Shown one piece after another: positions 1 to 5,414 of a stretch of DNA of 6,740 nucleotides. The notes under the pieces are model-generated. The model had not been told where the DNA came from. It saw nothing but the letters and a program-made list of their open reading frames with translations, and made no database searches. The position numbers were made by a program, and so were the translations under genes. This stretch comes from Chloroflexota bacterium. Lineage in GTDB: Bacteria; Chloroflexota; Limnocylindria; Limnocylindrales; CSP1-4. How positions within the stretch are numbered: position 1 is the stretch's first letter; each line of letters opens with the position of its first letter. The stretch spans positions 1 through 6,740 of the forward strand of contig JANYAA010000364.1 of assembly GCA_025355255.1 (NCBI GenBank), in the 5' to 3' direction.

Positions 1-274
1 GCGCTACGCCTATCGCAAGGCGGGCATCTCCAATCGCCTCGGCGGCGGCCACTCGTCGCTCGCGATGTTGTTCTGGGGCCGTCTTCACCACCGCACGAGC
101 CGGGTCCACCCGCAGATCGGCGACGTGGCAGTCTGGGGCAACGGCCAGCATGTCGGGATCTACATCGGCGGTGGGCGGGTGATCAGCGCACTCAACCCCC
201 GCAAAGGCGTCAAGATCACCGGGGTCTATGCCCTCACGATCCGGTTCACGACGTTCATCCACACGGGTCGCTGA
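1..274 (+). CDS. NlpC/P60 family cell-wall peptidase, C-terminal part (5' end outside window)
   Basis: The last 90 residues of a secreted NlpC/P60 (CHAP-like cysteine peptidase) protein; the first complete codon is at 2 and the TGA is at 272-274. Members cut the gamma-D-Glu to diamino-acid linkage, or nearby bonds, in peptidoglycan stem peptides outside the membrane. The sequence shows the His half of the active site (WGNGQHVGIYIG) and the tail ending FTTFIHTGR. The Cys motif (DCSG in the next gene) lies before the window edge, so activity cannot be judged. It aligns without gaps to residues 116-205 of the gene at 462-1079, with 12 amino-acid differences in 90, so the two are tandem paralogues. 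Substitutions include Phe for Val, Gln for Arg and Lys for Glu around the domain, but the catalytic His and the following beta strand are unchanged. A UUCG-loop hairpin follows the stop by 37 bp. Confidence 0.88.
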   Translation, partial: RYAYRKAGISNRLGGGHSSLAMLFWGRLHHRTSRVHPQIGDVAVWGNGQHVGIYIGGGRVISALNPRKGVKITGVYALTIRFTTFIHTGR

Positions 275-298
275 CGGCGCATCCGCGCGAGGTTGGCG
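1..298 (+). repeat. Tandem duplication, copy 1 (partial)
   Basis: Aligns without gaps to 806-1103 with an offset of 805 bp. The similarity covers the 3' part of the peptidase gene and continues 24 bp past the stop codon with four mismatches, then stops abruptly. The shared non-coding tail indicates segmental duplication rather than two independently acquired genes. Confidence 0.85.
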
Positions 299-311
299 CC
301 TCCGCCGATCC

Positions 312-331
312 GGCGCGACTTCGGTCGCGTC
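312..331 (+). terminator. UUCG-capped hairpin after first NlpC/P60 gene
   Basis: An 8-bp stem GGCGCGAC/GTCGCGTC, with one G-T pair, closes a TTCG loop. The C(UUCG)G context is the exceptionally stable tetraloop. It lies 37 bp after the stop at 274. No T-run follows, so it would be a non-canonical GC-rich terminator or an mRNA 3'-end stabiliser. Confidence 0.45.
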
Positions 332-357
332 ATCAGCCCTCCGCCGATCCTGCTCGC

Positions 358-367
358 GTGACGTCAC
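358..367. promoter_or_regulatory. 10-bp perfect palindrome GTGACGTCAC upstream of second NlpC/P60 gene
   Basis: A perfect palindrome about 95 bp before the start codon at 462 and inside the intergenic region. It contains TGACGTCA and could be a dimeric repressor or activator site. No clear -35/-10 pair could be placed next to it, so an operator role is only a suggestion. Confidence 0.25.
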
Positions 368-419
368 ATCGGCGACCCTCACATCCATTTCCCCGTGCCC
401 GTTGGCACCATCCCATCGC

Positions 420-441
420 CACGACGGGTAAGACCGTCGTG
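420..441 (+). promoter_or_regulatory. Leader hairpin just before the RBS of the second NlpC/P60 gene
   Basis: A perfect 8-bp inverted repeat CACGACGG/CCGTCGTG encloses the 6-nt loop GTAAGA. It ends 9 nt before the AGAGGAG ribosome-binding site at 451-457. Position and stability would fit an attenuator, an mRNA 5' stabiliser or a protein-binding site. I could not match it to a known riboswitch. Confidence 0.35.
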
Positions 442-461
442 TCCCGGTAGAGAGGAGCACC

Positions 462-1079
462 TTGCGCCCCACCAGTAACCTCACCGCCGCCGCGCTCGCA
501 ACGCTCATCGCCCTCGCGGGCATCACCGTGCAGTCGTCGCCGGCGACAGCCACTGATCCCGCCCCGACCGCCTCGCCAGCCGCGTCGCCATCGCCGACGG
601 CCAGCGACCTCGTCTCCACCTCGGTGCCTACCGCACCGCTCGCGGTTGCGGCGGCCGTCGTGCCGGTGCCTGCTCCAGTGCTTTCGCGGACCCAGATCCT
701 GGCCGGCCAGCTCCGGCTCGTCGTGCAGATTGCCATCCGCAAGAACCATGCCCGCTACGTTTGGGGGGCCGTGGGTCCCTACGCGTTCGACTGCTCGGGC
801 TTCGTGCGCTACGCCTATCGCAAGGCGGGCATCTCCAATCGCCTGGGCGGTGGCACTTCGTCGCTCGCGATGCTGGTTTGGGGCCGCCGCCACCACTTGA
901 CCAGTCGCGTTAACCCGCAGGTTGGCGATGTGGCGGTCTGGGGCAACGGCCGCCATGTCGGGATCTACATTGGCCGAGGACGCGTCATCAGCGCGCTCAA
1001 CCCGCGCGAGGGCGTCAAGATCACCGGTGTCTACTCCCTGGTGGGCCGGTTCACGACGTTCATCCACACGGGTCGCTGA
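462..1079 (+). CDS. Secreted NlpC/P60 family peptidoglycan peptidase
   Basis: A 205-residue exported cysteine peptidase predicted to cleave peptidoglycan stem peptides outside the membrane. Residues 1-30 form a Sec signal peptide with a hydrophobic core at about 8-22 and likely cleavage after SSPATA. Residues 31-75 are a Pro/Ser/Thr/Ala-rich linker. The catalytic domain covers about 80-205: Cys111 in FDCSGF, His165 in GRHVGIYIG, and Asn180 in ALNPREG as a plausible third polar residue. YVWGAVGP just before the Cys is the usual NlpC/P60 lead-in. There is no separate SH3b, LysM or coiled-coil domain, so wall targeting must rely on the short linker. The TTG start is chosen because AGAGGAG (451-457) lies 4 nt upstream and the signal peptide begins directly there. 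It is a tandem paralogue of the truncated gene at the left edge. A hairpin follows the stop, so it is probably not co-transcribed with the BMP gene. Confidence 0.93.
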   Translation: MRPTSNLTAAALATLIALAGITVQSSPATATDPAPTASPAASPSPTASDLVSTSVPTAPLAVAAAVVPVPAPVLSRTQILAGQLRLVVQIAIRKNHARYVWGAVGPYAFDCSGFVRYAYRKAGISNRLGGGTSSLAMLVWGRRHHLTSRVNPQVGDVAVWGNGRHVGIYIGRGRVISALNPREGVKITGVYSLVGRFTTFIHTGR

Positions 1080-1103
1080 CACCGCATCGGCGCGAGGTCG
1101 GCG
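806..1103 (+). repeat. Tandem duplication, copy 2
   Basis: Counterpart of 1-298. Identity is lost after GAGGTCGGCG, just where the two genes' downstream hairpins differ. The first gene has a UUCG-loop hairpin further on and the second has the long stem at 1092-1119. Confidence 0.85.
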
Positions 1104-1119
1104 AGCGCGTCGACCTCGC
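1092..1119 (+). terminator. Long GC-rich hairpin after second NlpC/P60 gene
   Basis: GCGAGGTCG (1092-1100) pairs perfectly with CGACCTCGC (1111-1119), and the inner GCG/CGT extends the helix to 12 bp around an AGCG loop. It starts 13 bp after the stop codon at 1079. No T-run follows, as is common in high-GC genomes, so termination is likely but not certain. Confidence 0.5.
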
Positions 1120-1250
1120 CCGAGCCTCCTCACAGCCGGACGAGCTGCGCGGCCCCAGGAGCGCGACTCCGTGGGCGGGAGTGAACCCGTCACGCGCACC
1201 GGACACGTCCCGGCGTCATGATGGTGGCTGCACGCCAGCCAACGTACGAC

Positions 1251-1257
1251 GGAGGAG
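1251..1257 (+). promoter_or_regulatory. Ribosome-binding site GGAGGAG of BMP gene
   Basis: A strong Shine-Dalgarno sequence 9 nt before the GTG at 1267. It fixes the start of the substrate-binding protein. Confidence 0.75.
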
Positions 1258-1266
1258 CCCGGACCC

Positions 1267-2367
1267 GTGACCGCCTGGCAGCGCCGGCTCCTGCTCGCGC
1301 TCATCGCCTGTTCGCTGCTCGCCTTGGCCGTTATCAACCCCGCGTGGAGCACGCCCGCGTCGGGCACGCCGTCCACCGGGCAGCGCCCGGCTGCGCAGCC
1401 GTCGACCACTCCGTGGCCCGCAACCAGCTTCTCAGCTCCAACACCGCGCCTCGCCATCGTCTACGACCTGGGCGGGCGCGGAACCGCGGGCCTCAACGAG
1501 CTTGCATGGGAGGGCGCGAAGCGGGCAGCCGATGTGTTCGGAGCCGAGCTCAAGGAGATCAACGCCAAGCCCGGCGACACCGATGCCGATCGGGAGGCGC
1601 GTCTCAAGGAGCTGGCCGACGCCCGCTACGACCCGATCTTCGTCATCGGCGCCACCTACGCCAAGGCAGTGGCAAAGGTCGCCCCGAACTACCCCAACAT
1701 CTGGTTTGGCACGCTCGACGACGGCACCGTGGACGCGAGGAACGTCATCGGCATCCAGTTCAACGAGGAGCAGGGCTCCTTCCTGGTTGGGGCAGCCGCC
1801 GCGCTCACCTCGAAGACTGGCAAGGTTGGCTTTGTCGGCGCGGTCAAGATCCCGCTGCTCCAGAAGTACGAGGCGGGCTTCACGGCGGGCGCCCGGGCCG
1901 CCAAGCCGCGCGTCAAGGTCCAGGTCACCTATCTCTCGCTGCCGCTCGACCCCGCCGGCTCAAGCGACCCGGCAAAGGCCAGGAAGGCTGCGCTGGACAT
2001 GTACGACGCTGGCGCGGACGTGATCTTCGCGGCGGCCGGCGATTCGGGTAGCGGGGTGATCCAGGCTGCCCACGATCGGGGGCTCTGGGCTATCGGCGCC
2101 AACAGCGACCAGTACCTCACCTCGGACCCGTCCGTACGCGGCGCCATCCTCACCTCGATGCTCAAGCGAGCCGACGTTGTCACACACATCGTCGTGATGG
2201 AGGTGGCGAACGGCGTCCCCAAGGACGGCAACAATGTCTTCGGCCTCGATCGGGGCGGGGTGGGCTACTCGACCTCTGGCGGCTTCGTCGACTCGATCAG
2301 GGCGCAGCTCGACGCCTTCGCCGCCAGGATCGCCTCGGGCGAGATCCTCGTCCCAACGACACCCTGA
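1267..2367 (+). CDS. BMP/PnrA-like ABC transporter substrate-binding protein (orphan)
   Basis: A 366-residue extracytoplasmic binding protein of the basic membrane protein (BMP, PnrA-like) family. Characterised members bind purine nucleosides for ABC import. Residues 8-25 are a hydrophobic export signal. LIAC at 12-15 fits a lipobox, so it may be a lipoprotein with Cys15 as anchor, but the hydrophobic stretch runs past the Cys and ordinary signal-peptidase cleavage near residue 28 is also possible. Residues 28-58 are a Pro/Ser/Thr linker. The binding domain starts at VYDLGG (65-70). Family hallmarks are FNEEQGSFLVGAAAAL (165-180), GKVGFVGAV (185-193), YEAGFTAGAR (201-210), VIFAAAGDSGSGV (252-264) and GLDRGGVGYSTSG (326-338). 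In the first ligand loop the usual Asp-x-x-Phe-Asn pattern reads TAGLN (73-77), so specificity may differ. No permease or ATP-binding gene is adjacent in this window, so it must share a transporter encoded elsewhere or act as a sensor. GTG start supported by GGAGGAG. Confidence 0.9.
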   Translation: MTAWQRRLLLALIACSLLALAVINPAWSTPASGTPSTGQRPAAQPSTTPWPATSFSAPTPRLAIVYDLGGRGTAGLNELAWEGAKRAADVFGAELKEINAKPGDTDADREARLKELADARYDPIFVIGATYAKAVAKVAPNYPNIWFGTLDDGTVDARNVIGIQFNEEQGSFLVGAAAALTSKTGKVGFVGAVKIPLLQKYEAGFTAGARAAKPRVKVQVTYLSLPLDPAGSSDPAKARKAALDMYDAGADVIFAAAGDSGSGVIQAAHDRGLWAIGANSDQYLTSDPSVRGAILTSMLKRADVVTHIVVMEVANGVPKDGNNVFGLDRGGVGYSTSGGFVDSIRAQLDAFAARIASGEILVPTTP

Positions 2368-2444
2368 CCGCTGGGGCCCCCACGACGTCCAGCCCGGCCT
2401 TCGAATGCACCAACTGGCCGAGAACGACGCTCAGGTGATGGTGG

Positions 2445-2458
2445 AGGCCGATCGGCCT
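2445..2458. terminator. Palindrome AGGCCGATCGGCCT between convergent genes
   Basis: A perfect 14-bp palindrome that can form a 5-bp stem around GATC. It lies 77 bp after the BMP stop and 20 bp after the end of the deacetylase gene read on the minus strand. Its position suits a bidirectional terminator, but no T-run follows on either strand. Confidence 0.3.
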
Positions 2459-2478
2459 GCCTTCAGGGAGTCAGGCCG

Positions 2479-3258
2479 TCATAGCCTCTGCGGCAGGAGT
2501 GCCCCGCCGTCCGCGTCCGCGGCCCCAGCGGGAAGGGTCATCGGCTCGGGAGCCGGAATCCGCAGCATCTGCGGCACCGTGACGAAGGTGAAGCCGCGGC
2601 TCCGGTAGGAGGCGATCACCGACGCGAGGATCTGGTAGTCGACGGGCGAGCCGCAGTGGCCGAGGATGATCGAGCCGCGGGTCCCCTTCGTCGCTGCGCT
2701 GAAGTACGCCGCCAGCGGCCACAGGTCGCCGCCGGGCCGACGAGAGGTGTCGGCGAAGCTCGTGTCCCAGTTCATCACCACCGGGAAGCCTGCTGCCGCG
2801 GCCGCCTCCCGCGTCACGGCGCTGTACGCGCCGAACGGGGGGCGGAAGACGCGGATCATCGGGTGTCCCGTGATGCGCTCGATGGTCGACCGGGCGCCGT
2901 CGATCTCCTGGTACTGGTCCGCGTAGGCGAGCCCGGTCATCAGGGGGTGGTCGGTCGTGTGGTTCGCGATCGGGAAGCCGAGATCGGCCACCGAGCGCCA
3001 GAAGGCCGGGGCCAGGACGACCCACTGCGCGGTCGGGAGGAATGTCGCGGGGGTCCGGGTCTTCAGGAGGATGTTGACGACCTCCTGGCAGTTGGCGGAC
3101 CCCCATCCGTCGTCGAAGGTGAGGGCGACGATCTTGGCCCATCGCGGGCCGTGGCTCACGACCACCGGGGAGGGCGCTGCCGCGAGCGTGGCGCTCGGGA
3201 CGGCCGCGGATGCCAGCAGCGCGACGACGGCGAGCGAGAGGAGTCGCTGGAGGAGCAT
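2479..3258 (-). CDS. Secreted polysaccharide deacetylase (NodB homology domain, CE4)
   Basis: A 259-residue exported metal-dependent deacetylase, predicted to remove N- or O-acetyl groups from peptidoglycan, chitin-like or other envelope polysaccharides. Residues 1-28 form a Sec signal peptide (MLLQRLLSLAVVALLASAAV, then ...ATLAAAP). The CE4 motifs occur in order: motif 1 TFDDG with Asp49 (base) and metal-binding Asp50; motif 2 NHTTDH with metal-binding His100 and His104; motif 3 RPPFG with Arg139; motif 4 WDTS with Asp165; motif 5 ILGHCG with His201. All key residues are present, so it should be active. The C-terminal tail from about 235 is Ala/Pro-rich and non-conserved. ATG start at 3258, with AGGA 7 nt upstream on the minus strand. 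It is a monocistron converging on the BMP gene; the shared theme with the NlpC/P60 genes is wall modification. The exact substrate cannot be read from sequence. Confidence 0.94.
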   Translation of the reverse strand: MLLQRLLSLAVVALLASAAVPSATLAAAPSPVVVSHGPRWAKIVALTFDDGWGSANCQEVVNILLKTRTPATFLPTAQWVVLAPAFWRSVADLGFPIANHTTDHPLMTGLAYADQYQEIDGARSTIERITGHPMIRVFRPPFGAYSAVTREAAAAAGFPVVMNWDTSFADTSRRPGGDLWPLAAYFSAATKGTRGSIILGHCGSPVDYQILASVIASYRSRGFTFVTVPQMLRIPAPEPMTLPAGAADADGGALLPQRL

Positions 3259-3323
3259 GGGCTGGTCCTGACGGCTGATGTGCGGTGGGGGAGCGGAGAC
3301 GCTCCTGCCTGAGGATCAGCGCG

Positions 3324-3357
3324 AAGCCCCACGCGTCAAGCCCCACGCGTCAAGCCC
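3324..3357. repeat. 14-bp tandem repeat upstream of the deacetylase gene
   Basis: AAGCCCCACGCGTC occurs twice head to tail (3324-3337, 3338-3351), followed by a partial third copy AAGCCC. It lies 66-99 bp upstream of the deacetylase ATG, where promoter or operator sites would be expected. Each unit contains the palindromic core ACGCGT. It may be a regulator-binding array or simple slippage. Confidence 0.6.
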
Positions 3358-3405
3358 GCGCTGTGCATGCTTTGGCGGCCCGACCGGGCGACGATCCTCG
3401 TTCTC

Positions 3406-3420
3406 CACCTTGAGAAGGTG
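3406..3420. other. Small inverted repeat CACCTT-GAG-AAGGTG in divergent intergenic region
   Basis: A perfect 6-bp stem with 3-nt loop, in the 271-bp region (3259-3529) between the divergent deacetylase and tRNA-Gly genes. That region also holds the tandem 14-mers and a GCCCGACCGGGC inverted repeat at 3378-3389. No ORF there looks like a gene. Confidence 0.3.
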
Positions 3421-3529
3421 CGTCCTGCCAGCGTAGACGATTGTCAACCCATCAAGTCATATCCGCTTGGCTCAATCGCCAATGAGATGTCGGTTCCCGT
3501 CGCCTTTGGTACCTTTGCCCTTGCCTCGG

Positions 3530-3605
3530 GCGGGAGTAGCTCAGTTGGCAGAGCGGCAGCCTTCCAAGCTGCATGTCGCGAGTTCGAACCTCGTCTCCCG
3601 CTCCA
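3530..3605 (+). tRNA. tRNA-Gly (anticodon UCC)
   Basis: A complete cloverleaf of 76 nt including encoded CCA. The acceptor GCGGGAG (3530-3536) pairs with CTCCCGC (3595-3601). The D arm begins GCTCAGTTGGCAGAGC. The anticodon stem GCAGC/GCTGC (3556-3560, 3568-3572) holds loop CTTCCAA, giving anticodon TCC at 3563-3565 and so decoding GGA/GGG. The T arm GCGAG-TTCGAAC-CTCGT has one G-T pair. The discriminator is T3602 and CCA is 3603-3605. TACCTT at 3510-3515 is a possible -10, but no convincing -35 was found. Its 3' 47 bases are repeated directly at 5415-5461, so this gene marks the left junction of the element that follows. The tRNA has been kept intact or rebuilt by the insertion. Confidence 0.98.
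3559..3605 (+). repeat. Left direct repeat (att-like) inside tRNA-Gly 3' part
   Basis: Runs from the last bases of the 5' anticodon stem through the anticodon loop, T arm and CCA. It matches 5415-5461 at 45 of 47 positions, with the first 37 bases identical. Similarity ends exactly at CCA on the right and at the anticodon stem on the left. tRNA-targeting tyrosine recombinases typically use this segment as attB. Confidence 0.8.
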
Positions 3606-3642
3606 CTTCCCTCGCGGATAGTCGCCCCTGATGCACTGGTGA

Positions 3643-3711
3643 GTCAGCAGCCCCAGCGGCACGCTTGGCTCGACGGCCGAAACGCCACGTCGGGGTTCGG
3701 TCCCTGCTGAC
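3643..3711 (+). ncRNA. Possible structured RNA (closed multi-helix fold), unassigned
   Basis: GTCAGCAG (3643-3650) pairs perfectly with CTGCTGAC (3704-3711) and encloses two further helices. One is CCAGCG/CGCTTGG (3653-3658, 3662-3668) with one bulged T and a GCA loop. The other is GGCCGAA/TTCGGTC (3675-3681, 3696-3702) with a 14-nt loop. CGTCG in that loop (3688-3692) could alternatively pair with CGACG at 3671-3675. The result resembles a three-way junction. It starts 37 bp after the tRNA CCA and ends 48 bp before the ATPase promoter. It matches no RNA family I recognise, and chance pairing in GC-rich DNA cannot be excluded. Confidence 0.3.
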
Positions 3712-3759
3712 CTCGCCGCTCCGCTGAGCGCGGCCCACATCGCCCTCTCGAGAACGTCC

Positions 3760-3787
3760 TTGACATAGTAGTAACTACAGTTACAGT
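3760..3787 (+). promoter_or_regulatory. Promoter of the ATPase-nuclease gene (TTGACA-16-TACAGT)
   Basis: A consensus -35 TTGACA (3760-3765), a 16-bp spacer and the -10 TACAGT (3782-3787). The surrounding 50 bp (3760-3809) contain only 17 G/C, in sharp contrast to the rest of the window. Transcription would start near 3794, leaving a leader of about 29 nt before the GTG at 3823. Confidence 0.65.
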
Positions 3788-3799
3788 ACTCTGAGTTAC
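3768..3799. promoter_or_regulatory. Operator-like inverted repeats overlapping the ATPase promoter
   Basis: GTAACT (3771-3776) and AGTTAC (3779-3784) form an inverted repeat around AC, lying in the spacer and over the -10. A third half-site AGTTAC is at 3794-3799, at the predicted transcription start. The overlapping palindrome GTAGTAACTAC spans 3768-3778, and AGTACT lies at 3785-3790. Binding here would block RNA polymerase, so repression is expected. The winged-helix segment of the encoded protein is a candidate for autoregulation, but that is a guess. Confidence 0.5.
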
Positions 3800-3822
3800 C
3801 ACTTAAGTTGAGGCGGCAGTTC

Positions 3823-5280
3823 GTGAAGCCCGACCAGATTTTCGACCGCGATCAGGAGTGGCCTGACCTCGAGCGCTTCGCGACGCAGCCCGCGAGCGGC
3901 CCCGCGATCGGCATCGTCTACGGGCGGCGACGGCAGGGAAAGACCTTTCTGCTTCGAGCGCTCGCCCGCGAGCACCATGGGCTCTACCACCAGGCCCTCG
4001 AGGAGGAGCGAGGCCCGGCGTTGGCCCACATCGGCGGGCTCGTGGCCGCTGATGCCAGGATCGGCGGATCGGTGGCGTACGCGGACTGGAAATTCGCGTT
4101 TGCCGAGTTGGCGCGCCGGGCCGGCGCCGACCGGCCGATCATCATCGACGAGTTTCCCTACCTCGTCGCCAAGTCGCCGGAGTTGCCGTCCGTCATCGAG
4201 GACGCGTTCGACGCTGCCCGGTCCGGCCAGGGCCCCTCGTTCAGACTGCTGTTGTGCGGCTCGGCCATGTCGGTCATGAGCAACCTGCTGTCAGGGCAGA
4301 AGGCCCTCCGTGGACGCGTCACCATCGAGGTTCTGATCCGCCCGTTCGACTACCGCCAGGCAGCGGACTACTGGGGGATCCGCGATCCGCGGACGGCATT
4401 CCTCGTACATGCAGTCGTCGGAGGCACGCCCGGCTATCGGGCGTTGCTGCCGGGAGCATCGCCGCAGGCTCCAGCCGACTTTGAGCCGTGGCTCTTCGCG
4501 GGGATGCTGAACCCGTCGAGCGCGCTCTTCCGCGAGGCTGACTATCTCCTCACTGAGGATCCTGCGATCTCTGACCGTGCGCTCTACCAGTCGGTGCTTG
4601 CGGCGATCGCCGAAGGCCACAACACACGGAGCGCCATTGGAGGGGTCCTCGGGCGGGATGATGCTGCACTCCGTCATCCGCTGCTGGTGCTCGAGCGTGC
4701 CTCATTCATCCGGCGTGACGAGGATCTCTGGCGCGCGAAGCGCCCGCTCCTGCGCCTCGAGGACCCGTATCTGCGGTTCCACTTCGCGGTCGTCCGTCGC
4801 GACCAGGCCCGGTTCGATGCGCGCCTGACCGCAGAGGCGTGGGTCGACGCCTCTGCGACGTTCGATGCCCAAGTCCTCGGCCCGCACTTCGAGGAGCTCG
4901 CGCGTGTCTGGACTCGGTCCTACGCGTCCGCAACCACGCTTGGAGGACGGCCCTCCGTGGTCGGGTTCACGCAGGTGAATGATGCGGCTGCCCGGAGCCG
5001 TGTCGAACTGGACGTCGTCGCAGTCTCCGGCAACCTGAACGCGGATCGCCCGCTGGTCCTGGCTATCGGTGAGGCAAAGGGTGGTGCGGCGGGCAGAACG
5101 CTCGCCGACCTGCGGAAGCTCGAGCGAGGAAGGGCGATCCTTGGCGAGAAGGCACGTGTCGACCAGGCGAAGCTGCTGCTCTTCTCCCGATCGGGTTTCA
5201 ACCCCGACCTGCTCGAGTTTGCGGCGAAGCGCGACGACGTCGAACTGGTGGACCTCGAGCGCCTCTATCGGGGGAGTTGA
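3823..5280 (+). CDS. P-loop ATPase with winged helix and DUF234-type PD-(D/E)XK nuclease-like domain
   Basis: A 485-residue cytoplasmic protein of the ATPase_2/DUF234 type, a family common in archaea and scattered in bacteria with no firmly established role. The N-terminal ATPase (about 1-240) has Walker A GRRRQGKT (34-41, Lys40 and Thr41), Walker B IIIDEF with Asp109 and Glu110, and the sensor-like strand LLLCGSAMS (143-151). Residues about 250-305 look like a winged helix-turn-helix, followed by LEDPYLRFHF (312-321). The C-terminal domain keeps a PD-(D/E)XK pattern: Glu357/Glu358 in FEEL, Asp397 in VELDVV, and Glu417-x-Lys419 in GEAK. An ATP-controlled DNA cut is therefore plausible. GTG 3823 is preferred because AGGCGG (3811-3816) sits 6 nt upstream; an in-frame TTG at 3808 has no Shine-Dalgarno and would add five residues. 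It is the only protein gene between the tRNA-Gly repeats, with its own AT-rich promoter. Possible roles are defence, element maintenance or housekeeping. Confidence 0.88.
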   Translation: MKPDQIFDRDQEWPDLERFATQPASGPAIGIVYGRRRQGKTFLLRALAREHHGLYHQALEEERGPALAHIGGLVAADARIGGSVAYADWKFAFAELARRAGADRPIIIDEFPYLVAKSPELPSVIEDAFDAARSGQGPSFRLLLCGSAMSVMSNLLSGQKALRGRVTIEVLIRPFDYRQAADYWGIRDPRTAFLVHAVVGGTPGYRALLPGASPQAPADFEPWLFAGMLNPSSALFREADYLLTEDPAISDRALYQSVLAAIAEGHNTRSAIGGVLGRDDAALRHPLLVLERASFIRRDEDLWRAKRPLLRLEDPYLRFHFAVVRRDQARFDARLTAEAWVDASATFDAQVLGPHFEELARVWTRSYASATTLGGRPSVVGFTQVNDAAARSRVELDVVAVSGNLNADRPLVLAIGEAKGGAAGRTLADLRKLERGRAILGEKARVDQAKLLLFSRSGFNPDLLEFAAKRDDVELVDLERLYRGS

Positions 5281-5414
5281 CGTCGACAACTGCCGCGCAC
5301 CTGTCGCACCGGCCGGCCTACGGAACGGCTGTCCGTCCCGTGAGTGGCGACACGATAACTGGACGCCGCATGCTCATCACTCCAGGCACGACGCTGTACC
5401 GCAAAGACGCCGAG

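Noticed and set aside
275..461. c-di-AMP (ydaO-type) riboswitch upstream of a wall-hydrolase gene
   Set aside because: Such riboswitches often precede NlpC/P60 and related genes, but the conserved sequence blocks I know for the class are absent from this leader; only simple hairpins are visible.
333..1457. Long minus-strand ORF of 374 codons opposite the NlpC/P60 and BMP genes
   Set aside because: Arg/Gly/Ala-rich, no recognisable domain or RBS, and antisense to two well-supported genes; a typical high-GC shadow frame.
2471..3346. Second minus-strand ORF over the deacetylase gene
   Set aside because: Overlaps the deacetylase in another frame and encodes Arg/Pro-rich sequence. The CE4 motifs all lie in the 2479-3258 frame.
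3606..5414. Hidden integrase or excisionase gene in the putative element
   Set aside because: No frame between the repeats other than the ATPase shows tyrosine or serine recombinase motifs, and the gaps (3606-3822, 5281-5414) are too short for one.
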